NCBI GenBank assembly: GCA_003647375.1
Contig: QMMS01000223.1
Coordinates: forward strand, 1-7,347
Source of the DNA: Deltaproteobacteria bacterium
GTDB taxonomy: Bacteria > Desulfobacterota > Desulfobacteria > Desulfobacterales > B30-G6
Reading direction: 5' to 3'
DNA length: 7,347 bases
The notes beneath the pieces are model-generated. The model had not been told where the DNA came from. It searched no databases and saw only the letters and a list, made by a program, of their open reading frames with translations. This document shows positions 1-5,739 of this stretch, piece after piece. Both the position numbers and the translations under genes were made by a program. The first letter of the stretch is position 1; each line of letters starts with the position of its first letter.

Positions 1-24
1 CGATTTGTGCTGTTTGAGGCGCTT

Positions 25-130
25 AGGGATCCTTACATCAGCGCATGACAATGAAAATCCAATATGAAAACCCGGTCACTTTGAAGCATGCCTGCTTAAC
101 CATATGGCCAGCGCTGATGTTAGGAGTCCT
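25..130. repeat. Imperfect 20-bp inverted repeat with 66-bp spacer
   Basis: The left arm 25-44 and right arm 111-130 are complementary at 17 of 20 positions. This includes a perfect 10-bp core, ACATCAGCGC at 35-44 and GCGCTGATGT at 111-120. Such arms could be the ends of a small non-autonomous element or a long stem-loop. The ten bases just outside each arm (15-24 and 131-140) agree at only 7 of 10 positions, so there is no clean target-site duplication. The role is unknown. Confidence 0.5.
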
Positions 131-194
131 TGCGGCGAGTTCGCAAAGCGCCAAGGGATTATTCATTTCGCGTTCGCTGAACCCCGAAAGTTGA
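45..194 (+). CDS. Possible 49-aa small protein with signal-like segment (doubtful)
   Basis: An ATG at 45 opens a 49-codon frame ending with TGA at 192-194. A second in-frame ATG lies at 51. The predicted peptide starts with polar and basic residues, followed by a moderately hydrophobic stretch at residues 16-31 (including WPALMLGVLAAS) and then SSQSAK. This looks loosely like an export signal with an Ala-X-Ala-like end. The ATG overlaps by 4 nt the TGA of the frame entering from the left edge, which could mean translational coupling. Against it: there is no Shine-Dalgarno sequence, both arms of the 25-130 inverted repeat fall within or next to it, and I recognise no family. It may be chance or a gene remnant. 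Confidence 0.18.
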   Translation: MTMKIQYENPVTLKHACLTIWPALMLGVLAASSQSAKGLFISRSLNPES

Positions 195-219
195 GTTAAT
201 AAATTACACGTTACCCGAA

Positions 220-260
220 AACTCTTTACAATACAAAATTATATTTTTTTGTAAAGAGTT
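220..260. promoter_or_regulatory. Perfect 12-bp inverted repeat, operator candidate
   Basis: Arms 220-231 (AACTCTTTACAA) and 249-260 (TTGTAAAGAGTT) are perfectly complementary and separated by 17 AT-rich bases, with partial pairing continuing inward. The T-run at 244-250 lies inside the loop rather than after the stem, so this is not a normal intrinsic terminator. It sits about 60 bp upstream of the -35 box of the predicted promoter, a position that would suit an activator or a looping repressor. That it binds a regulator is inference. Confidence 0.45.
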
Positions 261-320
261 CATTGTTAATAATTAGTTAATATCTAAAAAACCTCATAAT
301 ATCAACGTGCATTTTTAATA

Positions 321-349
321 TTGACCTCGTTATACTGCCCGTGTATCAT
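321..349 (+). promoter_or_regulatory. Sigma70-like promoter for acyltransferase-nucleotidyltransferase pair
   Basis: TTGACC at 321-326 matches the -35 consensus at 5 of 6 positions. TATCAT at 344-349 matches the -10 consensus at 5 of 6, with the ideal 17-bp spacer. AT-rich DNA upstream (about 261-320) could act as an UP element. Transcription would start near 356, leaving a leader of about 53 nt before the ATG at 409. Confidence 0.6.
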
Positions 350-366
350 GCCCCGAATCTTTATTT

Positions 367-381
367 GGGCGCGACACGCCC
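367..381 (+). other. Small GC-rich leader hairpin
   Basis: GGGCG at 367-371 and CGCCC at 377-381 pair around a 5-base loop. The hairpin would lie inside the predicted 5' leader and end 14 nt before the Shine-Dalgarno sequence. There is no U-tract after it, so it is unlikely to be a terminator. An effect on mRNA stability or translation is possible but unproven. Confidence 0.3.
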
Positions 382-395
382 CCATTGAATCAAGC

Positions 396-399
396 TGAG
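396..399 (+). promoter_or_regulatory. Shine-Dalgarno that fixes the start at 409
   Basis: GAGG at 396-399 stands 9 nt before the ATG at 409. The reading frame can be extended upstream to a TTG at 385, but that codon lies before this ribosome binding site and has none of its own, so the ATG is the better start. Confidence 0.6.
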
Positions 400-408
400 G
401 ACAGTTGC

Positions 409-1587
409 ATGAACCTTACGAAGCAGCCATCGGACCGTCAATCCGGACAATCCGACGAGGCAATAAGAGTCGTGAAGGTGAAGAGCCGTAACACCTTAAA
501 TGATTTTATTCGCCTTCCCTGGTCGCTTTATGTCAACGACCCCATGTGGGTTCCGCCCCTGCTGCTTGAACGACGTATGCATCTTTCTTCCAAAAACCCC
601 TATTTTGAACATGCAAAATTTTGTTCATGGGTAGCCTATCGGAACGGTAAACCGGCAGGCCGGATCAGCGCTCAAATCGACCAGTTGCACATAGACCGTT
701 ATCAGGATGCCACCGGGTTTTTCGGGATGCTGGAAGCAGAAAATAATAACCGGCTCTTCCGCACCTTGTTGAGCACGGCGGAAACATGGTTGCGCAACCA
801 GGGAATGCAACGGATCTACGGCCCTTTTAACCTGTCCATCAATCAGGAACTGGGATTGCTGGTGGATGGTTTTGACACCCCACCGTCTATGATGATGGGC
901 CATGCGTGCCCCTATTACGGCGATAAAATTGAAGAAAACGGCTACCACAAGGAAAAAGACCTGCTGGCTTATATCATAAAATCGAATGTTGAGATGACGG
1001 CGGCGGCTAAATCCATTATGGCAAGGTCCAAGGACCGAATTCACATCAGGAAACTGAATATATCAAAATTTTCTGATGAGTTACAGATAATTAGGGATAT
1101 TTTCAATGATGCCTGGTCACAGAACTGGAGCTATGTCCCTTTCACGAATAAGGAGTTCGATCACCTGGGTAAAGATTTAAAATTACTGGCCGACGAAGAA
1201 TTTGTGAAAATCGCCGAAGTAGATGGAAACCCGGCCGCCTTTATTGTTGTTCTGCCGAACCTGAATGAGGTCATACGGGATCTAAACGGCAGACTTTTAC
1301 CCTTTGGCTGGCTTAAACTATTATGGCGGCTTAAAGTAACATACCCGAAATCAGCACGAATTCCCCTAATGGGTGTTCGTTGCCGTTTTCACGGCAGCCT
1401 CATGGGGGCAGCCCTTGCATTCGGCTTAATCAGCAGCACCCAACAACATGGCATTAATCGCGGCATAAAAGAAGTGGAGCTCTCCTGGATCCTGGAGGAC
1501 AACATGGGAATGCGTTCCATGATTGAATCCTTTGGCGGCCGGGCCTATAAAACATACCGAATTTATAGCAAACAAATGACACAATGA
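409..1587 (+). CDS. bcerS: GNAT-fold acyltransferase, probable bacterial ceramide synthase
   Basis: This 392-residue protein probably N-acylates the sphingoid base (3-ketosphinganine) from an acyl thioester on the cytoplasmic side, giving a keto-ceramide. Visible landmarks, numbered from the ATG at 409, are: WVPPL near 47-51 and NPYFEHA at 63-69, typical of the N-terminal region of this GNAT-like family; GRISAQID at 84-91, a strand of the acyltransferase fold; a GPFNLSINQE segment starting at 138; AWSQNWSYVP at 235-244; and a C-terminal SWILEDN segment at 359-365 followed by a glycine pair at 376-377. There is no signal peptide or clear membrane helix. It shows no similarity to eukaryotic TLC-domain ceramide synthases; the bacterial enzyme in Caulobacter is of this GNAT type. 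The gene overlaps the nucleotidyltransferase by 4 nt. The fold assignment is fairly safe. The substrate is inferred mainly from the Spt, ACP and SDR genes downstream; it could be another long-chain N-acyltransferase. Confidence 0.75.
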   Translation: MNLTKQPSDRQSGQSDEAIRVVKVKSRNTLNDFIRLPWSLYVNDPMWVPPLLLERRMHLSSKNPYFEHAKFCSWVAYRNGKPAGRISAQIDQLHIDRYQDATGFFGMLEAENNNRLFRTLLSTAETWLRNQGMQRIYGPFNLSINQELGLLVDGFDTPPSMMMGHACPYYGDKIEENGYHKEKDLLAYIIKSNVEMTAAAKSIMARSKDRIHIRKLNISKFSDELQIIRDIFNDAWSQNWSYVPFTNKEFDHLGKDLKLLADEEFVKIAEVDGNPAAFIVVLPNLNEVIRDLNGRLLPFGWLKLLWRLKVTYPKSARIPLMGVRCRFHGSLMGAALAFGLISSTQQHGINRGIKEVELSWILEDNMGMRSMIESFGGRAYKTYRIYSKQMTQ

Positions 1588-2387
1588 TTCAAAACCAAGA
1601 TAAATTTACATCCCTGGTTCTGGCCGCCGACCGCGGCCCCGATGATCCAGTTGCCAAAGCAGCCGGAGTCCCGTGTAAATCCCTGGCACCGATTGGCGGC
1701 ATCCCGATGGTTTTTCGCGTTTTAAATGCTCTGGATGCTTCCCGGGAAATTAATGAGAGGATTTTGTGCGGACCACCTAAAACCATTGTAGACCGGGACT
1801 CTGACCTCCGAAACATGATTGCAGCGGGGGAAGTTGCCTGGTTTGAAAACCGGAAGACGCCTAGTTCAAGTGCCTATCATGTTTTACAAACCCTGCCGAA
1901 AGACATTCCGGTTTTATTGACGACTGCGGATCACGCCATGTTGAACGCACGGATGGTAGACTATTTTTGCAGCGAGGCAAGGGCCACGGGATGCGATGTG
2001 GTTGTCGGCGTTGCCCGGTATGAAAATGTGATGAAAGCCTACCCTGAAACCCGTAGAACCGCCACGCGTCTGCAGGATGGTAGATACTGCGGGTGCAACC
2101 TGTTCGCTTTCCTGACCCCGGGCGCACGCCTGGCAGCAGATTTCTGGCGGCAGGTAGAGTCCGAGCGCAAAAAACCGTTGCGTATGATTCAAAAATTGGG
2201 TTGGGTAGCGGTTTTACGTTACCTGATGGGGAGGTTGTCACTGGATCAAGCCTTGGATAGCATATCGCAGCGCCTTGGATTTAAAGCGGGTTCCGTTATC
2301 ATGCCTTTTGCTGAAGCCGCTGTGGATGTCGATTCGGTCAACGACTGGAAATTGGTGCAAAAAATTATTATTGAAAAACAAACTTGA
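1584..2387 (+). CDS. MobA-like NTP transferase (nucleotidyltransferase)
   Basis: This 267-residue cytoplasmic protein has one NTP_transf_3 (MobA-like, GT-A/Rossmann) domain. Such enzymes transfer a nucleoside monophosphate to a phosphorylated alcohol, sugar or acid, releasing pyrophosphate. The N-terminal nucleotide loop is divergent: LVLAADRGPDD at 11-21 replaces the usual LAGGxSxRMG, followed by CKSLAPIGG at 31-39, where Lys32 is the expected catalytic lysine. TTADH at 113-117 supplies a metal-binding Asp116, and VDVDS at 247-251 the second acidic site. The start ATG overlaps the previous stop as ATGA (1584-1587) and has no Shine-Dalgarno of its own, so translation is probably coupled to the acyltransferase. 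I infer that it activates a polar head group (for example as a CDP derivative) for ceramide modification, but substrate and nucleotide cannot be read from the sequence. Confidence 0.72.
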   Translation: MIQNQDKFTSLVLAADRGPDDPVAKAAGVPCKSLAPIGGIPMVFRVLNALDASREINERILCGPPKTIVDRDSDLRNMIAAGEVAWFENRKTPSSSAYHVLQTLPKDIPVLLTTADHAMLNARMVDYFCSEARATGCDVVVGVARYENVMKAYPETRRTATRLQDGRYCGCNLFAFLTPGARLAADFWRQVESERKKPLRMIQKLGWVAVLRYLMGRLSLDQALDSISQRLGFKAGSVIMPFAEAAVDVDSVNDWKLVQKIIIEKQT

Positions 2388-2421
2388 TTTCTTCGGTATT
2401 TATGATTAATTTAACCAGCAT

Positions 2422-2450
2422 TTGACATTTGTATCTAAATCATGTAAAAG
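2422..2450 (+). promoter_or_regulatory. Promoter candidate for the acyl-AMP ligase gene
   Basis: A perfect -35 box TTGACA at 2422-2427 is followed after 17 bp by TAAAAG at 2445-2450, which matches 4 of 6 bases of the -10 consensus. It lies in the 203-bp gap after the nucleotidyltransferase. Transcription would begin near 2457, giving a leader of about 134 nt. Confidence 0.45.
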
Positions 2451-2492
2451 CCATCTTTGTATATGACTTGGAATTAACAAACAAAAACACAA

Positions 2493-2510
2493 TAGATCAG
2501 GGTTGATCTA
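2493..2510. promoter_or_regulatory. Perfect palindromic site in the ligase leader
   Basis: TAGATCA at 2493-2499 and TGATCTA at 2504-2510 are perfect inverted repeats around GGGT. The site lies about 36 bp downstream of the predicted transcription start and 80 nt before the ATG. A related GATCA...TGATC arrangement stands before the SDR gene at 4420-4440. It could be an operator or an RNA hairpin; which one is unknown. Confidence 0.35.
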
Positions 2511-2590
2511 AGGCGATCGGTTGGCGGGGTGCTTTCGGTGATGGAAGGACGCGTCACAAACTTGATTGCATATAGGAGGCTATAGTTGCT

Positions 2591-4372
2591 ATGGATGCTA
2601 CACCTGCAGCAAGTGGTTTGCCGTTACGGATTGCTGATTTTTCTACGCTAGCGGAAGCGCTCGATTATGCAGCTCTGGGAAAAACAGGCTATAACTACTA
2701 TACCAGAGGAGTAAAATTATATGCCAAGCTGCCCTACGCAGAACTGAGAAGAGATGCGCAGGCCTTGGCACGCCGCCTGATTGATCTGGGGGCAAGCCGC
2801 GGCTCGCGGGTGGCGATCGTGGCTGATACCGACCCTGATTTCATGCGATTCTTTTATGCCTGCCAATACGCCGGATTAATACCCGTACCGCTGCCGGCTT
2901 CCGTCCATCTGGGTGGACGCAAGGCATACGTTTCGCAATTACGGAGGCTCCTCTCTATCTGTCAGGCCGATATCGGCATGGCGCCCAAGGGCTTTCTTCC
3001 TTATTTGAAGGAAGCCGCCCAGGATCTGAAAATGCGCTTTCTTGGCAGTCCGCAGGAGTTTTATGACCTTCCGGAATCCAGTACCCATTTGCAACCCTCG
3101 GAACCCAATGAGATAGCATACCTGCAATACACGTCCGGCAGCACCCGCTTTCCGCGAGGTGTAATGATCACCCAGAAAGCTGTGTTGAACAACCTGTTTG
3201 CCATTGTTAAACATGGTATTCATGTTCGATCGGAAGATCGTGCAGTATCCTGGCTTCCCTATTATCACGATATGGGTCTCGTCGGCCTCGTACTGGCCCC
3301 CATGGCGGCCCAGGTGTCGGTGGACTACCTGAGTACCCGGGATTTTGCCATGCGCCCCCGGCTTTGGCTGACATTGATGTCACAAAATAAAGCCACCGTT
3401 TCCGTCAGCCCGCCGTTCGGATACGAATTGGCTGCCAGGCGCGTGCGTGAAAAAGAAGTTCAAAATTTCGACCTCAGCTCCTGGCGGGTTGCAGGTGTCG
3501 GGGCAGAGCCGATTCGTACCGAACCACTCGACAAATTTGCCGACCTTCTGGCCCCCAGCGGCTTTGATCGACATTCGTTTATACCGTGCTATGGAATGGC
3601 TGAGTGCTCTCTTGCGGTAACTTTTTCATCTCTCGGTCAGGGAATTGATGTCGACCATGTGGATACCGACACACTGGCAACAGAGCAAAGGGCCATACCG
3701 CTGCATCCTTCCCAGGACAGAAAAACCGTACGCTCAACCAGCTTTACCAACTGCGGTGCACCACTGCCCGGGTATGAAGTGGAAATAAGAAATGAGCAGG
3801 GAGAGGTTTTACCTGAACGGCATTGTGGCACTCTTTATGTTCGCGGTCCCAGTGTCATGTCCGGTTATTTTGGGGATCTCATTGCCACCCGCGAAGTTTT
3901 GTCCCCCGATGGCTGGTTAAATACAGGAGACCTGGCGTATCAGGTTGGCAAAAGCATCGTGATTACAGGCCGTGAAAAAGACCTGATTATTCTCAACGGT
4001 CGCAATATCTGGCCCCAGGACCTTGAATATCTGGCAGAGCAACAGGACGAGGTACGCACCGGAGACACATCGTCCTTCTCGATAACCGATGCCAATGGAG
4101 AAGAACGGGCCGTTATGATGGTCGAGTGCCGTGAATCCGACGAAAACAAACGCGCCGACTTGCGGGAGCGAATACACTGCCAAATCCGAGAGGAGTTCGG
4201 CATTGACTGCCTGATAGAGTTGGTACCCCGAAACACCTTACATAGAACGACATCTGGAAAACTATCTCGCTCGGGAGCGCAGAAAGGGTATCTTGAACGA
4301 ATCGCTGCTGAGCGCTCCAGCGGCCCCACGGAGGATCTTTACGATGCGACGCTCCGTCGGCGGGCCGTCTAG
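2591..4372 (+). CDS. Fatty acyl-AMP ligase / acyl-ACP synthetase
   Basis: This 593-residue member of the ANL adenylating superfamily activates a fatty acid with ATP and most likely transfers it to the small ACP encoded downstream, feeding Spt. Core motifs appear in order: YTSGSTRFPRGV at 180-191 (phosphate loop, with the GSTRxPxGV form seen in fatty acyl-AMP ligases); SWLPYYHDMGL at 220-230, also typical of that group; CYGMAECS at 333-340; GWLNTGD at 441-447 (Asp447 binds ribose); TGREKDLIILNGRN at 459-472 (hinge region); and TTSGKLSR at 553-560 with the catalytic Lys557. The length is normal and all key residues are present. An AGGAGG at 2574-2579 lies 11 nt before the ATG, slightly far, but no nearer in-frame start exists. 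The gene stands alone between two intergenic gaps. It matches the role of the acyl-ACP synthetase (AasR) in Caulobacter. Use of CoA instead of ACP cannot be excluded. Confidence 0.85.
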   Translation: MDATPAASGLPLRIADFSTLAEALDYAALGKTGYNYYTRGVKLYAKLPYAELRRDAQALARRLIDLGASRGSRVAIVADTDPDFMRFFYACQYAGLIPVPLPASVHLGGRKAYVSQLRRLLSICQADIGMAPKGFLPYLKEAAQDLKMRFLGSPQEFYDLPESSTHLQPSEPNEIAYLQYTSGSTRFPRGVMITQKAVLNNLFAIVKHGIHVRSEDRAVSWLPYYHDMGLVGLVLAPMAAQVSVDYLSTRDFAMRPRLWLTLMSQNKATVSVSPPFGYELAARRVREKEVQNFDLSSWRVAGVGAEPIRTEPLDKFADLLAPSGFDRHSFIPCYGMAECSLAVTFSSLGQGIDVDHVDTDTLATEQRAIPLHPSQDRKTVRSTSFTNCGAPLPGYEVEIRNEQGEVLPERHCGTLYVRGPSVMSGYFGDLIATREVLSPDGWLNTGDLAYQVGKSIVITGREKDLIILNGRNIWPQDLEYLAEQQDEVRTGDTSSFSITDANGEERAVMMVECRESDENKRADLRERIHCQIREEFGIDCLIELVPRNTLHRTTSGKLSRSGAQKGYLERIAAERSSGPTEDLYDATLRRRAV

Positions 4373-4374
4373 CC

Positions 4375-4403
4375 TTGCATTTATTACCATAAAAACATAT
4401 AAG
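4375..4403 (+). promoter_or_regulatory. Promoter candidate for the SDR-ACP-Spt-ABC operon
   Basis: TTGCAT at 4375-4380 (3 of 6 to consensus) is separated by exactly 17 bp from TATAAG at 4398-4403 (5 of 6). It starts just after the ligase stop codon, within the 156-bp gap. Transcription would start near 4410. The -35 box is weak, so either an activator is needed or the operon depends on readthrough. Confidence 0.35.
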
Positions 4404-4419
4404 CAATCATTTACAAACA

Positions 4420-4440
4420 GATCAAACCGTCAGGCTGATC
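4420..4440. promoter_or_regulatory. GATCA-N11-TGATC inverted repeat before the SDR gene
   Basis: GATCA at 4420-4424 and TGATC at 4436-4440 form a short inverted repeat, 88 nt before the start codon at 4529. Together with the bases that follow (to about 4453) it resembles the leader of the ligase gene around 2493-2519. Arms of only 5 bp are weak evidence on their own. Confidence 0.25.
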
Positions 4441-4528
4441 AGTAGAGGAATCGTGTTTGCCAAATTTAGCTATAAATGTCGCTCTTGATGTTCAAATCTA
4501 AGTCAAATGATGCTATCGGGAAAATCAC

Positions 4529-5467
4529 ATGTCTGAAGTGATTGCATTGACAGGAGCGACGGGTTTTGTCGGTGCGGAATTAGCAAAACAGCTGGCAACC
4601 ACGGGGTGCAGAATTCAGGCTTTGATCCGCCCGGCATCAACCTGGAAACGGCCGGCCGATCTGGCTGTTAAATGGATTGAAGGTGACCTTGCAGATCTGG
4701 ATAGTCTGCGCCGTTTAGTTGAGGGGGCAACGGCTGTGGTACATTGTGCTGGTGCGGTACGCGGTGCTACGCGTGAGCAATTTAATCGGGTCAATTTCGA
4801 CGGTCTGGCGCGCCTGGCCCATTCGGCGGCCGCCCAAAAACCAGCACCGCGTTTTCTGTTGATATCATCACTGGCAGCCCGGGAACCGCACCTGTCGCAC
4901 TATGCTGCCAGTAAAAGGTTGGGGGAAAAGGTGCTGGTTGAAAAATCAGACCGACTACCCTGGACCATTTATCGCCCGTGTGCCGTATATGGTCCGGGCG
5001 ATCGGGAATTGCTACCGGTCTTTAAATGGATGGCAAAGGGCATCGCACCGGTACTCGGTTCCGGCAATGCCCGTTTTTCCTTGCTCTATGTGAAGGATCT
5101 GGCTGAAGCGGTCGTTCAGTGGTTGAATTGCAATTGCCGTATGTCCGACACCTTTGAGCTGCACGATGGTCATCCCGGGGGCTATTCATGGCACGATGTT
5201 ATCGATACGTTTAAACATCTGCGCACCAGATCTGTGGTCAGCATAAAAATGCCGATGGCTCTGGCAAGACTGGTGGCCGTATTGAATTTGCCTGTCTCCC
5301 GGGTTTTGGGCTATGCACCCATGCTGACCCCCGGCAAAGTGCGTGAACTGAGCCATTCCAACTGGGTTTGTGATAACGCCGCTTTGAACAGCGCCACTGG
5401 TTGGACACCTCGTGTCTTGTTACCGGAGGGACTGCGACAAACTTTAGGACGGGAATTAAAAACGTAA
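4529..5467 (+). CDS. cerR: NAD(P)-dependent extended SDR, probable ceramide reductase
   Basis: This 312-residue extended short-chain dehydrogenase/reductase (epimerase/dehydratase fold) probably reduces the 3-keto group of keto-ceramide to the 3-hydroxyl. The Rossmann glycine motif TGATGFVG is at 8-15, an acidic GDLAD at 52-56, HCAGAV at 72-77, the catalytic-region serines at 113-114 (LISSLA), and the catalytic YAASK at 125-129 (Tyr125, Lys129). RPCAVYGPGD at 149-158 is the usual post-catalytic segment of extended SDRs. Length is normal and no catalytic residue is missing. A weak GGGAA lies about 8 nt before the ATG. It is the first gene of a tight run; the ACP starts 17 nt after its stop. 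By sequence alone it could be a sugar epimerase or another extended SDR. The reductase call follows from the neighbours, which match the Caulobacter CerR-ACP-Spt arrangement. Confidence 0.78.
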   Translation: MSEVIALTGATGFVGAELAKQLATTGCRIQALIRPASTWKRPADLAVKWIEGDLADLDSLRRLVEGATAVVHCAGAVRGATREQFNRVNFDGLARLAHSAAAQKPAPRFLLISSLAAREPHLSHYAASKRLGEKVLVEKSDRLPWTIYRPCAVYGPGDRELLPVFKWMAKGIAPVLGSGNARFSLLYVKDLAEAVVQWLNCNCRMSDTFELHDGHPGGYSWHDVIDTFKHLRTRSVVSIKMPMALARLVAVLNLPVSRVLGYAPMLTPGKVRELSHSNWVCDNAALNSATGWTPRVLLPEGLRQTLGRELKT

Positions 5468-5471
5468 AATC

Positions 5472-5477
5472 AGGAGG
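5472..5477 (+). promoter_or_regulatory. Strong Shine-Dalgarno that fixes the ACP start
   Basis: AGGAGG at 5472-5477 stands 7 nt before the ATG at 5485. An upstream in-frame start at 5401 would lie inside the SDR gene and add 28 residues with no ACP character, so 5485 is chosen. AGGAGGCTAT here is identical over 10 bases to the site before the ligase gene at 2574-2583. Confidence 0.75.
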
Positions 5478-5484
5478 CTATCGA

Positions 5485-5739
5485 ATGAAAGGTAATGAAT
5501 ATGATGATATATTTCAAGAGCTCAAGCAAACGATAGGATCGTTCGTTCCACCAGAGCAGGATATCCATGAAAATACGGATCTGGTCGCCGATCTGGACCT
5601 GGATTCACTGAAAGTCATGAAAATTCTGGAATTGGTGGAAGACCGTTTTGATATCTCCATACCCTTAAATATCATGCCGGATGTGCGCACCGTGAAAGAC
5701 TTTGTATTACAGATACAAGAACTAAACGGGGATGAATGA
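5485..5739 (+). CDS. acpR: Dedicated acyl carrier protein for sphingolipid synthesis
   Basis: This 84-residue acidic protein has the four-helix carrier fold pattern. The phosphopantetheine attachment site is Ser41 in DLDLDSLKVM (37-46). Acidic helix II runs on to about residue 54, followed by ISIPLNIMPDVRTVKDF, characteristic of ACPs. After modification by a phosphopantetheinyl transferase (not in the window) it would carry the acyl chain from the adenylating ligase to Spt. Its stop codon overlaps the Spt start by 4 nt, so the two should be made in a fixed ratio and probably interact. It differs from the housekeeping fatty-acid ACP in its DLDLDS site (DSLDTVE surroundings are expected there), supporting a specialised role. 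Carrier function is nearly certain; the exact partner enzymes are inferred from position and from the Caulobacter AcpR precedent. Confidence 0.88.
   Translation: MKGNEYDDIFQELKQTIGSFVPPEQDIHENTDLVADLDLDSLKVMKILELVEDRFDISIPLNIMPDVRTVKDFVLQIQELNGDE

Larger units (their letters stand above)
1..408. other. Non-coding leader upstream of the acyltransferase gene
   Basis: No convincing gene lies here. A reading frame open from the left edge ends at a TGA at 46-48 and could be the last 15 codons of an upstream gene, but it is too short to identify. The left part (1-190) has mixed base composition and holds an imperfect inverted repeat. From about 195 to 320 the DNA is strikingly AT-rich, with several TTAATA-type runs, as is common upstream of strong or nucleoid-protein-regulated promoters. 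The right part holds a promoter and a short leader. No clear terminator was found. Confidence 0.7.

Noticed and set aside
1..48. Fifteen-codon open frame from the left edge as the end of an upstream gene
   Set aside because: Ending in TGA at 46-48 it may be real, but it is too short to support any identity.
25..130. Integron attC site
   Set aside because: Size and arm pairing are suggestive, but the left core reads CTTAC rather than the required AAC, the right core GTTAGGA lacks the final pyrimidine, and there is no cassette or integrase context.
220..260. Intrinsic terminator
   Set aside because: The T-run is within the loop and the bases after the stem are not U-rich on either strand in the required place.
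385..408. Upstream TTG start at 385 extending the acyltransferase by eight residues
   Set aside because: TTG at 385 has no ribosome binding site, while GAGG at 396-399 is well placed for the ATG at 409.
625..1044. 139-residue minus-strand frame within the acyltransferase gene
   Set aside because: It lies wholly antisense to a gene with family motifs, has no ribosome binding site context and no recognisable domain.
2541..2585. Fourteen-codon leader peptide before the ligase gene
   Set aside because: It overlaps the Shine-Dalgarno region and shows no residue bias, such as runs of one amino acid, that would suggest attenuation.
3940..4329. Overlapping minus-strand frames opposite the ligase C-terminus
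   Set aside because: The opposite strand encodes conserved ANL motifs throughout; these frames are antisense shadows.
4475..4540. Twenty-one-codon frame overlapping the SDR start
   Set aside because: No ribosome binding site or protein character; most likely chance.
5401..5484. Upstream ATG at 5401 giving a 112-residue ACP
   Set aside because: It lies inside the SDR gene, the extra 28 residues are not ACP-like, and a strong AGGAGG serves the ATG at 5485.
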